From: Actinidia chinensis
Taxonomy: Eukaryota; Streptophyta; Magnoliopsida; Ericales; Actinidiaceae
NCBI GenBank assembly: GCA_009663005.1
Contig: VIGQ01002174.1
Coordinates: 17,501-60,000, forward strand
Length of the DNA stretch: 42,500 nt
Direction: 5' to 3'
A program made the position numbers and the translations under genes. Positions 1 through 10,450 of this stretch are shown piece after piece. The notes under the pieces were generated by a model. It had not been told where the DNA came from, made no database searches, and was given only the letters and a program-made list of their open reading frames with translations. Numbering within the stretch: position 1 is the stretch's first letter; the number at the start of each line of letters is the position of its first letter.

Positions 1-753
1 GTCCCTCGGTCCTACTGATAGGGGACCGAAATAAACTATCACTTGGGAGATGTCCCTAGCCTAAGAGCCCCAACATAACCTTGTGGTTAGTATGTGTACC
101 GAAAGGTTACTACAACGAGTTGTTTTGAACTTTTTAGCACTTTAGATTTAAATACTTACAGTTTTATGATTATGAAAGTTCAAGCTATGATATTTTATGA
201 TTATGAATGTTTAAGTTATACTATGTTACATGATCTTAGTTATGAATGTTTCAAGTTTTCAGGAAGGCTATGCCATATTTATATGATTTATTTAAGCAGA
301 TATGTATGTTATGCTATGATCAATGGTATTTTTTACGCGTTCAGACATTATTGTTATTCACTAAGCGATAGCTTATGTTTTCAAAACAAAATTCGGTTTC
401 TAAACAGTGGAGCCCTTATAAGGAAATTACAAGGAAGACGTTAGTTTTGCGGCCAAAGGTCTACGTTATGTTGTATAGGCTAGACCCCATATTATGTAGC
501 ATTGTTATAACTGTCTCCCGGTAGTCATGTTGCCATGGATGTATAATTAAAGTAGTATAAAAGGTAAAATTAGGCAAAATCTATAATCTCCACAGTTTAA
601 ATTTTTCAGTTATTATGACATTTTTGCATTTATGTATCATTATAAATAAGTATGCAAGGTGTTCAATCGAAACAAATGTATGTTGGCCTTGGTAGCTAGG
701 TTGTTGGCCGGTCATGTGCCTTTAATCCGCATATGCCGGGTTACGGGATGTGA
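1..753 (+). mobile_element. Element A 5' LTR (3' portion; truncated by window start)
   Basis: This is the downstream third of a chromovirus-like LTR. Its first bases (a 'gtccc...ggaccgaaataaa' stretch followed by 'gcctaagagccc') match the same internal LTR block of element F at about 33615-33750. The end carries the family's terminal GC-rich block (ttggccttgg...ccgggttacggga) and stops at about 751-753, just before a Met-tRNA primer site. The block around 94-440 is AT-rich and holds no credible coding region. The exact last base is uncertain because the usual TGACA terminus reads TGTGA here. Confidence 0.75.
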
Positions 754-758
754 TAGAG

Positions 759-770
759 TGGTATCAGAGT
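759..770 (+). other. Primer-binding site of element A (initiator-Met tRNA)
   Basis: TGGTATCAGAGT lies six bases after the LTR end. This is the standard complement of the 3' end of plant initiator methionine tRNA used by Ty3/gypsy chromoviruses and many Ty1/copia elements. It marks the start of minus-strand DNA synthesis and fixes the LTR as a 5' LTR. Confidence 0.9.
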
Positions 771-880
771 TATTAGGTTGACACCATAAGACGAGTCATG
801 TCTATATAGAATTCTAAAGTATAATGTAGCTATTGTTATGATAAATGTCTAACAAACACTGCTATGTTTTGTAGTAAGCT

Positions 881-1930
881 ATGTCGCCTAGAAGGGGAGG
901 CCATGGAGGGACAGTGGAGCCTGAAGGCCGAAAGATGTATAGAAAGAATCCTAGAAGGACTCATACAAGTGGTCCAGGATACTCACAACAACCACAACAA
1001 CAATGCACCAGAACAACTGGCATTATTAGTGCCGAAGAGCAGAAGGAGCGAGTCGTACAACTATTAAACAATTTCAATAGTTAAAAACCCCAACTTTCCT
1101 AGGAACCCTTGATCCCATAGCAATTGAGAGAGTGTTCAAAGTCCCTACGTTGCACCAATGAACAGAAGATGATCTTTGCCATCTTACTTTTGAGGGAGCC
1201 GCACTAAATTGGTGGTAGTTGAAAAAGCCATTGGAGCCATTATTGTTATGGCCTAGGGTTCTAGAAGTGTTCAATGAGGAGTATTTTCCTGAGACTACTA
1301 GGGATTAGAAAACTGCGGAATTTCTATATTTGACGCAAGGGAAAGATGACCGTGGTAGAGTATAATGTCAAGTTCATGGAGTTTTCTCACTATGCCCCAC
1401 ACATAGTGTCGATGGAGTCTCTTAAATGAGAAAGTTTGAAGTAGGGTTGTGATGGAATATCAGCAAAGAAAGTAAACATACTACGACTACCAACCCATCA
1501 AGAAGTCTTTCAACGAGTGATAATTGCTGAGAAAGTATTGAATGAGAGTTACCAATACTAAGAGAACAATAAGAAGAGGTCTAGAGGAAATTCCCACAGA
1601 GACAAAGTTCAAAATGGTAGAGTTCAGGATCTTCAAGTGGAAATTCATCAACCCCATGGGAAACACCGAAACACAAGGAAGCAGCAAGACCAATGAAATA
1701 CTAACTTGCCCAAATTGTCAGAAGAAGCATTGGGGCGAGTGTCGCTTGGAAGCATGGCTTGTTATGGGTGTGGCCAGAAGGGACACCAAATTAAAAATTG
1801 TCCGAAGAAGAATAAAGCACAAGGAGTAGGAATGTCAAAATTAGCCTCAATCCAGCAACCTCCATCCAGAAGGAGGGATAATCAACCACGGCAAGGCCAA
1901 GCTTTCACACTCATACAGGAAATACCCTAG
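881..1930 (+). pseudogene. gag: Element A gag (capsid/nucleocapsid), broken
   Basis: The start MSPRRGG at 881 matches the MRPRKGR start of element F gag (34547), about 110 bases after the primer site. The capsid core carries the family words EYFPE (about 1280) and, through frameshifts, the QGK..V.EYN.KF block (about 1330-1380). The nucleocapsid zinc knuckle is readable at about 1756-1797 as CYGCGQKGHQIKNC, a perfect CX2CX4HX4C. In-frame stops occur at 1216 (TAG where element F has CAA) and 1306 (TAG where F has CAA), and there are several shifts. The protein would package the element's RNA in cytoplasmic particles; this copy cannot make it whole. Confidence 0.8.
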
Positions 1931-1939
1931 TTACCACTT

Positions 1940-2290
1940 CAGTTGTGTCAAGTAGACTCCCTATTTGTGGTGAACCTACACATGTTCTTATTGACTCGGG
2001 TTCCACCCATTTATTTATTTCATACCTTTTTGTTCACTATTTCATTGCCCTCTGGGATTCCATGACATGTGATAGAGTCTATTATTCTTGCGAAATTCTT
2101 GTCAACGACGAGTCTAGTTCGTGCAACCCCATACCCCTAGAATACACGGCTTAGATGCCATCTTAGGAATGGATTGGTTGTCTTTTTATCGTGCTCTCAT
2201 CGATTGCGAACTTAAAACAAGTTATGTTCCACTCTTTCGATTATTTAGGGCTAGTCTTTGAGGGAGTTGGTGTCCGTGCCTCCTCCTATC
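1940..2290 (+). pseudogene. pol: Element A aspartic protease region
   Basis: A stretch at about 1945-2030 reads PICGEPTHVLIDSGSTHLFIS, in which DSG is the catalytic triad of retropepsins. About 40 codons on, at 2145-2205, follows ILGMDWLSFYRALIDC, the conserved C-terminal block of plant Ty3/gypsy proteases. The protease would cut Gag-Pol into mature proteins. The reading frame changes between the two blocks, so this is a pseudogene. It sits directly after the gag zinc knuckle and before RT, the normal order. Confidence 0.8.
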
Positions 2291-2519
2291 TCATCTCTTC
2301 CATATAAGCACACCATTTAATTCAAAAAGAGAATAATACATTTTTGTGTAGTGTTATTGACACGTATTTTTCCACCGTCCTTGGAAGATATCCATGTTGT
2401 CTGGAATTTTTCCTATGTCTTTCCAGATGAGTCTATATGGTTCTTTAGTAGATAGGGAGATTGAGTTTTACATCTACCTAAATCCGGGTACTAGACCCAT
2501 TTCAAAGCTCACTATCATA

Positions 2520-3280
2520 TTTCTCCTTTAGAGTTGAAAGAGTTGAAAGTTCAACTTCAAGACTTGTTGAAAAAAGGATTCATTCGTCCTAGGATTTCAT
2601 CTAGAGGGGCTCCTGTATTATTTGTACGAAAGAAGGAGGGAATGATGAGATTATGCATCGACTATCGAGAATTGAATAAGTTACCATTAAGAATAAATAC
2701 CTATTACCGAGAGTAGATGATTTGTTTGACCAACTTTAGGGTGCCCAAGTATTTTCTCAGATCGATTTAAGGTCAAGATACCATCAATTGAAAGTCAGGC
2801 AAGCGATGTAGATAAAATAGCTTTCTGAACCAGATATGGCCATTATGAATTTCTTGTTATGCCATTCGGAGTTACCATACGCCTGCCGCATTTATGAATT
2901 TGATGAACTGGGTATTCAAACCCTTTCTTGTATGAATTTTGTTTATTGTTTTATTGACGATATCTTTAGTGTATTCTAAGAGTTTTCCGAATATGAGCAG
3001 GCACTTAAGGATGGGTTCTGTGTAAAAAAAAAAAAAAAAATGCTACCAATAGGGAGACTATAACGCCAACTGAAAGTGTAAAGTTTGACTATATCGAGCA
3101 TAACATTTTTTGGGACACAATCATCAGTGAGTGGAGTGTCCTGTGATCCTTACAAGGTCCGAAGCCATTGTGAATTGTCCAGACCAATGATGGGCGATTG
3201 AAAATCCGCAGTTTATGGGCTTAGCTTGGGTACTACCGGAGATTTGTTAAAGACTTCTCCAAGATTGCAACTTCTTGACG
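2520..3280 (+). pseudogene. pol: Element A reverse transcriptase, broken
   Basis: The RT begins with [18 protein letters not shown] at about 2530, then [11 protein letters not shown] (about 2650-2685) and, after a frame change, DLFDQL.GAQVFSQIDL (about 2715-2770). The catalytic FIDDI is intact at 2950-2964. The connection region has YYRRFVKDFSKIAT at about 3230-3275. Stops and shifts are numerous. A run of 17 A at 3024-3040 interrupts the thumb region where related copies have ordinary codons. It would copy element RNA into DNA if intact. Confidence 0.85.
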
Positions 3281-3920
3281 CAACTTACATAAAAGAAAGT
3301 TTTCATTTGAATGGAATGAAAAGCTAGAAAAATTTCTAAACAATTGAAAACCGATTGTTTTTTTTTTTTTCACACACCATTTTTGCTTTATACCTTCCTG
3401 GGCGATGGGTTTTACCATCTATAATGAACGCTTCCATAGAGTAACTGGGATGTGGTTTCCGATAGCAACATGGGATGTTATTGCCTATGCCTTGAGACAG
3501 TTGAGACCACACGAGAAACTACCGACGACATGATCTAGGTAACTAGCAGGTCATGGGTGGTGTTGCCTTGAAATTTTGGTGCCATTACTTGTTATGGAGT
3601 TCCTTGTGACATCTCTTCACCGACCACAAATTTTGAAGTACTTTTCACCCAAAGGAGTTTAACATGAGACAACACAGATAACTCCGAATTGATTAAAGAT
3701 TATGATCATCCTCATTTAGTACATTTGGTCACAGCCAACGTTATAACCGCGTCCCTTGAGCCAGAATGTCACTGCCAATCTAACTTGTCTTCTACGTCAC
3801 AACGACTGTTGTTTCATCGAATTGGAGAGAGAAGAAATTGAAGTGGTTATCACACGGACACAACATCATGCTTACTACCATGATCGCCTCAACGCGGTAA
3901 TTGATAGAAGTTATGGTTCC
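3281..3920 (+). pseudogene. pol: Element A RNase H and truncated linker
   Basis: The RNase H shows EWNEK near 3310, a conserved [11 protein letters not shown] block (about 3485-3525), FTDHK near 3620 and RQ.R..ELIKDYD (about 3668-3710). It is followed by the linker ANLTCLL.. and TRTQHHAYY (3770-3890), which match element F at about 37425-37520. The element is then cut at 3920, where the terminus of an opposite LTR starts; no integrase of A exists in the window. A 13-T run at 3358-3370 disrupts the domain. RNase H would remove the RNA strand of the RNA-DNA hybrid. Confidence 0.75.
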
Positions 3921-5945
3921 TGTGCTGCCCCGCAACCCGGCCCTATGCGGATTGTGGGCGCATGATGGCCGGTGGACGACCATTAGCCCGCCAAGGCCAA
4001 CTTACCTTTAACCTGTGCATGCTCGGTTAAATGAATATAAATATTTTTCGCGTATTTCGCGTTAAACGTCTTAACTGCAAATACATAAGTGTCACTTCTC
4101 ATACCGTACATATGATTGTGCCTAATCTTAACTTTTAACATACATAAACTAGACGGCAACCAATTAACATATGCTCTGATTGGCCAATATCATAAATAAT
4201 TTAGGATCAGTCCTCAACATACACATAAAGCCCTTGGGCTATCAAAACTACATCTATACATCCGTCTATGGTTCTTTTCTTTCGCTTTGCTCCTGAAAAG
4301 GTGTTTCCGAAATGTAAGCTAAAACTAGTGAATACACAGATGCACGACTACGTAAAATTCTGGATCATTTTCATATCATACATACATCATCGTGTGGAAC
4401 AAGTGAGCATAACATAGTTTTCTTAAGACATCATTTCATACTTTGATCTTGCAAAACTATGGCGTCACTTGTTTTCCATAACATACATAGCATATCATGA
4501 AAACGTAACAACTCAGATTAACAAACTACATGGGGCCATATAGATCCTGGTGAATTTTTAGTCTGACATAGTCCCTTGTAATGATTTATTTCGCGTCTCT
4601 CCTTTACCTTATAGGACCATTAGGTGTAGATTAGGTCCCACCAATGCAGGGGGGACCCCGGGTGTCACATGCATATACTTTGAACATATACGTTTCCACT
4701 TGAAAGCACACATCCATGGGTTTTCTTTCGTACTAATAGCATATCATACATTGACATATTGCGTTTGTATTGATAACATATTGTTAATGCATTGAAAACA
4801 TGAAAAACCTTTGAATATCTAATAATATTTGGGTTTAACCATTTGAAAATACATATTTTGTTCATGGCATCGTGTTACTCACTGGGGTCTCTTGCTAGGT
4901 TTAAACTGCGTGTCCCTACACGTGAGGTAAGAAAACGTCAAACTATCTTCAAATTAACTAATAAAACTCTTGATTAAATCTTAGGTATTCAAATTTTAGG
5001 TCACGACTCCTTAAACATGGCCTAGTCTTTAATATATGTCGACCAAGAACTCTACATAATTTGGACAACATTTAAATGTTCTAACGAAAAAGGCCAAATC
5101 TACCTGAAATGGGGCCTAGGCATTTGACTCCAAGTTCAAGGCTAAGTCTGGCGTTCGGAATGCTGTTTTCTTAAGCGTTCGAACTCTCCCTGCGTTTTGC
5201 AGCATGAATAGTAACTGAACTTACAATTCTACCAAAACTAAACCAAATCAACTCAATCTTTCTGAGACTTATATAATACTCAAAACAATTTAGGAGAACT
5301 ATCATACTTAAAATTTCTACCATTAATTCGAAACCCTATCACCTAGATCTAATTTTAGAACCAAGTTAAAACCCTAAACTATACAAAGCAATAGATATAT
5401 GGGTTTGTACTCACCAATGTTTTTCAAGCCCATATGGCTTCTTCCTAGCTTGAATGAAGCTTTACAAGTTTTCCTCTCCGTTTCTTCTTCTCTCTCTCTC
5501 TTGCGAGTGTTGTGGTTGGAGTGTGTGGAAGAAGTGTGATATGTATGTATAATTGGCTAAGACCCATGAAATATCCCATGTGACTCCCCCATTTTAAACG
5601 CTAGTATTTCCTTTCTATTTTTCATTTTTAACTGCTGGCGTTCGAACGTCCCTTTAAGCGTTCAGACCTAAGAATGATTTTTGATACTAAGGGTTCGAAC
5701 TCTCTTGCCTACAGTTCGAACATGCGAGGCTTGAAATTTGTATTTTTGGCCTTAGCGTTCAAACTCCCATATGGGCGTTCGGACCCAGAGGAAAACTGGG
5801 CAAAAACTTAAAATCTTAAAGTTTTGAATTTTATTCGAACTTAGGTTTGGTCCCTCCTTTACTCTTATCTCTAACACTCGCTTTAATTAATGTACACATC
5901 ATAATCCATATGAATTTTATAGAATGTACGGATTCGGGGTGTTAC
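3921..5945 (-). mobile_element. Element B 3' LTR (minus strand)
   Basis: This is a complete or near-complete LTR in reverse orientation. Its right end, on the minus strand, begins GTAACACCCCGAATC (5931-5945), the family's TGTAACACCCC start with the first T changed. Its left end (3921) is the family's GC-rich terminus ending in GCACA where other copies have TGACA. It is a 3' LTR because a minus-strand polypurine tract follows immediately at 5946. It holds several GTTCGAAC-type palindromes (for example 5640-5650, 5696-5705, 5717-5725) and a CT/GA-rich leader stretch near 5480-5505. No target duplication is seen. Confidence 0.8.
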
Positions 5946-5961
5946 TTCTCTCCTCCTTTAT
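5946..5961 (-). other. Polypurine tract of element B
   Basis: Read on the minus strand this is ATAAAGGAGGAGAGAA, directly upstream of the LTR start. It aligns with the tract of element F (39310-39323, AAGGGGGGGAGAA-like). It primes plus-strand synthesis and shows that 3921-5945 is a 3' LTR and that B reads right to left. Confidence 0.8.
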
Positions 5962-6190
5962 TAAAAGTCTATCCTCAAAAGTTTGGGTTAATGTCATATC
6001 TCCGTCATGAATACTTTTTATCATATTCTCGTATCATTGAATGTCTACTTCCAAAATAATAGATAGCGTATCTATTGAGATTTAAATCCGTTGCGACTGC
6101 CTCTATGATTGGACCTGCAATAAGTGGTAGTTCACATACTTTTAATAACCTAAGTTGGAGGCTCTATTCTAGTCTAATTATTTTTTTATC
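5962..6190 (-). mobile_element. Element B 3' internal tail (post-pol region)
   Basis: The minus strand aligns with the stretch between the end of pol and the polypurine tract of element F (about 39120-39309). Shared blocks are AGAGGCAGTCGCAA (near 6090-6110) and AACTTTTGAGGA (near 5970-5985). The rest of B (LTR, gag, most of pol) is missing. The right edge is approximate, since similarity fades between about 6150 and 6195, where the Athila-like LTR begins. Confidence 0.65.
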
Positions 6191-6196
6191 ATATAT

Positions 6197-7640
6197 TGTA
6201 TTACATTGATCTGAGTCTAGTGCAGTTAAAGTCAATAAAAGAGGAGAAAAATAAGAAAAAAGGGCTGAGGCAAAAATTACCTGGGAGTTCGAACGCTCCA
6301 GTTGAAAGGGAAATTAGCGTTCGAACGCTGTGAAGAAATCTGAAAAATTTTGTGAAGAACGTCTAAAGCTGGCCCAAGAAGAATTTGGCATCCCGAACGC
6401 CAGAAGAAAACTACGAAGAGCGTAGAATGCCCTTGCTTACAATTCGAAAAGTGCCGAGACTTCAAAATTGGGTTTTTGCCTAAGCCATTTGAACGCTCCA
6501 TGGAGAAGTATTTGGGCGTCCAAACGCAGGAAGTAAAAGTCAGAAGATTGTACTACGCGTTCGAACGCTGTTATGAAGAAGGAATGAGCGTTCGAACGCT
6601 AAGGCTAATCCTGGGTAAGAAAGATTCCTAATTCGTTTAGGACCTTTGATTAAGTGCCGAATAATATCCATTTTTGGTATTCTTTTTTGAAGAGGGGGAC
6701 GTGATTTTAGGCGTTTTTCTCAGCATCTTAGTTTAGTTTTTCAAAGTTCCTTCATTACTTCTTGTAAATTTTTACATTAAGTATTATTTGTTTTAAGTAA
6801 TTTATGATTTTTGGTCATTACTCATACTTTTTCAATTCTCTTGGCATTATTCAATTATATTTGTTTCACATCATTAGATAAGTTATTTTAATTTCAGATG
6901 CTTCAATATTAAATTTTTGTTTACCTACTATAGTAGCTAGTTTCTTTACTGGATCGATTTTGTGAAAATCATCGGGAATCAAGGATGAACAATGGAGGTA
7001 AAATATTTTCATCGTTAGATTTTTTTAAATTTATCGTCTTTTTCAACCAACCTAAATATTTCGAAAACTGGGAGTTCCTATTAGATTCAATAAACTTCGT
7101 GTTTTCGGATCGATGATGAACTACCATGATTAAAATAACCAATTTATTACTTTTGAAAACTTGGGAGTCCTTATTAGGTTCGAATCATATCTTTGTGATG
7201 CGGATCGATGATGCACTAACCATGATCCTAACAAACAGATTTTTTGAGGTGAAGTAAGTATTAATAGTTTGTTTTTAAAATTCCATTTTTCCGAATCGCA
7301 GAACTCAGTTAGTCAAAGATTTGAGTTATAATGCCTCCATTGGGATTCTGAGAACTCGTTGACATGGATCGATCGATTCTTAGTTCCTTTTACATATTAA
7401 GTTAAATTCAATTTTTTTAATTTAAATTAGTTCACACTCATCGAAAATAATTCAAAATTAATATTTTATTTTAATTTTTGAAGCTAAGAGGATTTGGTTA
7501 AGATTGCATCGTAGTGTTTTAGGTTTTCTTATTGTCCCATTTGCAACTGTTCCTTGTGGATGATACTCGTACTTCGAGTTTTTAACTACTTCTCACTACC
7601 CGTACACTTGCGTAAAGAATTCACTTCTGGGAGTGACTCA
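6197..7640 (+). mobile_element. Element C LTR (Athila-like)
   Basis: The right end at 7640 is fixed by the Asp-tRNA primer site eight bases further on, and the LTR ends ...GACTCA. The left edge is uncertain: it lies after the element B tail, and TGTATTACATTG at 6197 or TGATCTGAG at 6207 are plausible starts. The first 400 bases are rich in GCGTTCGAACGC palindromes. From about 6700 it is AT-rich, with the direct repeats 'cttgggagtcc/actgggagttcc...tattag(a/g)ttc...gatcgatgatg' near 7065-7110 and 7155-7215. No second copy of this LTR is seen in the window. Confidence 0.6.
6284..6600 (+). repeat. Cluster of GCGTTCGAACGC-type palindromes
   Basis: At least six matches or near matches to the palindrome AGCGTTCGAACGCT occur in 320 bases. 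The clearest are near 6286, 6318, 6556 and 6587, with degenerate ones near 6395, 6487 and 6518. The same word recurs in the chromovirus-like LTRs B, D and F. It is CpG-rich in an AT-rich LTR. Its role is unknown; its position in the upstream half of the LTR would suit a regulatory site. Confidence 0.7.
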
Positions 7641-7647
7641 AAGTTTT

Positions 7648-7664
7648 TGGCGCGTTGCCAGGGA
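7648..7664 (+). other. Primer-binding site of element C (Asp tRNA)
   Basis: TGGCGCGTTGCCAGGGA is the Athila-type primer site complementary to the 3' end of tRNA-Asp (family form TGGCGCCGTTGCCGGGGA), with one base lost and one changed. It defines the 5' end of the Athila-like internal region and its orientation. Confidence 0.85.
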
Positions 7665-8054
7665 ACATACTTCGCATAAGGTGACCGCAAGATCGTGCTA
7701 GAACACGAATCTCAGTCCTTGCTAAATTCAGTGCGGATTGCTTCATCAACCACCATCTACTACAGTGAATCTACGGACAAGGCCATTTGGTAACCTGGTT
7801 CAACTCTTTTTGGTGATAGTTTTAGGAATATTTTAGTTTTTTTAATTTTGTTAGTGGTCTGGCACACTTTAGATAGGAGGCAGATTTTAGAGGTGACTAC
7901 GGCTCTGGTCTATTAGTTTATCGGTGGTTTTTGTTTTGCATGTGGAGATTAATGTGGTTCGGTTGGGAGTATTGAATTGACTTGGGAATCGTGTTGAGAT
8001 AATCTGTGGAGATTGTGTGGATCGGTTGGCTAAAATACGTTGCTATATATGTGT

Positions 8055-8092
<38 letters not shown>

Positions 8093-8112
8093 CCGTTTAG
8101 GTTCGCGAGCCA

Positions 8113-8144
<32 letters not shown>

Positions 8145-8205
8145 CGACTCATCCCGCACAGGTCTAGTCCTCGATAGACATATCCACGTTTTTCTGAGAT
8201 TAACA
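7665..8205 (+). other. Untranslated leader of element C
   Basis: This is the 540 bases between primer site and gag. No reading frame or recognised motif is seen. Long untranslated leaders before gag are usual for Athila elements. Confidence 0.5.
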
Positions 8206-9048
8206 TGAACCCCCATGGATCACAACGACAAGATCCAGTGGACATGGTCTAGGTGGGGCACAAACGGGGAACATGGATTTGCTAGCGGAAGTAGAGGATC
8301 GGATCATGCGAGTAATGCGGGGGAAGTCGAAGCCCAAACGCGTACCATGAGGGATTATCATGATTCCGCAGGCGAACACCATCTCTGCTATCGTACTTCC
8401 CGCGCATTATACCACTTTAAATCTCAGATCGGGAATGCTACAGCTTTGCCACACTTAAATGGTTGATGAGTCTGAAGAGACCACCTACACACATCTGAAA
8501 GACTTTGAGTATGCTGTTCAATCTTTCAGACAATTCATGTCCTAGGGAGTTTTTTACTTCTAAATTTTTTCCATTTCACTCTAAAGGACAAAGCAAAATT
8601 TTTGGCTTTTAATCTTTGAGTCTAGAATCCATGACTCATGGAAGGAATGGAGGAGGAGTTCTTGAAAAAGTTTTCCTGAAAATCGTACTGAGGCACTACA
8701 TGTCGTCCATCTTCTTAGTTTGTACCAGTTAGTGGCGAGAGTTTATTCCAAGCTGGAGAGATTCAAGGACCTACTAAACGCAGGTCCTTATCATAATTTC
8801 TTTCATGGCAACACAATCAAATATTTTTTCATTCTTCATTGTCTGCACAATGAGAGTTTGTCGAGTCCATGTTGTGCGGGAGTTTTCCAGAAAAAATTCT
8901 GAACAAGCCATTGAGTTTTTGATTACTTTGGCTAACTTTTCAAGCGATTGGGCATGCACGGACCTATAATTGAATAAAAACTTCTCCTTCCACAAACATG
9001 CGGTGTTAAATTAATTGGGGGTGAAGATATGTCAATGTGAAATTCACT

Positions 9049-9090
<42 letters not shown>

Positions 9091-9500
9091 GCCACAAGTC
9101 TTACAAATAGTCTTCCAAATATGTGTGTATTGTGTGATCCATGGATCATTGCACTGATGGTGTCCCAATTGTGGCGGGGGTGAAATAGGCACGTGGACAA
9201 GTAATTGGTAGCCAATTTTCGAGGAGTGGGGGTAATCCTTACACCAATACATATCATCCTTGGTTGGAGGAATCATCCTACCTTTGGGTAGCGACAAGAA
9301 GGGCACAAACATACAAAATTTTTCAATATCCCCAAAATTTTCATCCCAACAACAATCGTACGCAGGTACCATAATCATAACCCTATACCGACTACGCACC
9401 ACACCACAACCTATGCCATATTCGCGGCCACAAGCGCTACTACCTGCACCACAACATGCACAATATCAACCTCCACATCAAAGGAGAGGATAACGAGTTG
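8206..9500 (+). pseudogene. gag: Element C gag (Athila-like), broken
   Basis: The start is at about 8206 (MNPHG after a shift). The N-terminal capsid part reads TMRDY near 8346, YTHLKDFE near 8485-8510 and, after shifts, LKDKAK.WL...W.EEFLKKFFPE.RTEA (about 8585-8695) and ERFKDLLNAGPYHNF (about 8756-8800). Beyond 9110 comes a knuckle-like Cys/His stretch (CVLCD..DHC), then frames of GGNPYTNTYHP..W (about 9225-9265) and QYPQNFHPNNNRTQ (about 9325-9365). A Pro/Gln-rich tail follows (9375-9490). These words are specific to Athila gag. Several frameshifts and stops make it non-functional. Confidence 0.8.
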
Positions 9501-10120
9501 CGCACTAAATTCACAAGTTTAGCCACAATTTGGGAAAAATAAATTCTATACTTGGAGTCTTGTAATTTCACAACAAATGCAAGGGCGATTTCCCGCCCAC
9601 CTCAACAAAATCCTAAGCCTACAATTCATTGAGGAAAAGATAGGCAGGTCAGGCTATCACGCCACTTAAAGTGGTAAGGAAATTGATAAAACAATTGCAC
9701 CAAAAAGGGTAATTCAAGGTGCGGAGGAGTCTAAGGATTTGAGTGGTGAGAGTGAGAGACAAGAAAGAGAGCAAAGGGCAGAACATGAGCATGATTCTGA
9801 GCCGGCCACAAAGTGTCCAATGAAATTTACTGTTGAGGACATAAAACATTGATCAGTCCCACAAAGGTTGGCAAGTTGAGTAAAGAAAACTAAATTCAGA
9901 AATCTATAGATGTCTTCAAACCAGTTCGAATCAATATTCCGCTTTAGATGCTATTAATATAGATCTCCCTCTTATGCCAAATTTTTAAAGGAATTGGTGT
10001 ACTGTCACAAAAGGATTTGCATGTAAAAAGACGGCAATGATAAATGAGAGTCAAATGTGATTCCCCAATGCAAGGTCTAGCTGAAGTATAAGAATCCCGG
10101 TGTCCCTACATTTCAGTGCA
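9501..10120 (+). pseudogene. Element C gag-protease linker
   Basis: The stretch continues the Athila gag-pol frame in broken form: a Glu-rich segment near 9730-9800, then SYAKFLKEL (about 9965-9995) and the Lys-rich block before the protease. No domain of known activity is assigned. It is part of the polyprotein between nucleocapsid and protease. Confidence 0.6.
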
Positions 10121-10450
10121 TAATAGGGGGTTTAAGTTGTCGAGCACTTCTCGATTAGGTGTCTCGTGTGAATTTGTTTGCCGTATTCCGTATACAAAGA
10201 CCTAGGTTTAGGATAGCTAAAACAAACGAGAGTTACACTTGAGTTTTGGCCGATCGTTCTGTTAAGGTCCCGAGGGGTTCGTCGAGGATGTCTTATTTCA
10301 AGGGTCGATACTGGGTACTACCCTTAGATTTTCATAGTCCTGGATACTCATCTGTCGATTGTGAGTCATCTAAACTCATATTCCTGTCATCTTAGGTAGA
10401 CCATCTCCTGCCACTGTGAATGCCGTTATTCATCTGTATACATGGACTAC
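10121..10450 (+). pseudogene. pol: Element C aspartic protease, broken
   Basis: From about 10083 the frames read KYKNPGVPTFQCIIGG, then a degraded ALLD..S.VNL active-site block in which the D-G signature is damaged near 10145-10180. After a shift follow LADRSVKVPRG (about 10243-10276) and the DFI.LDTHPVD-type C-terminal block (about 10325-10365). This is the Athila protease order. The active-site damage and shifts show it is dead. Confidence 0.75.

Noticed and set aside
5640..6600. GTTCGAAC words as RNA polymerase III B boxes or tRNA T-arms
   Set aside because: GTTCGAANC is shared with tRNA T-loops, but no A box or cloverleaf could be found at a suitable distance and the words are symmetrical palindromes spread through LTRs.
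7065..7330. Direct repeats of a 'gatcgatgatg...ctaccatgat' type as a separate mobile element
   Set aside because: The two to three imperfect copies lie within the Athila-like LTR C and have no termini or target duplication of their own.
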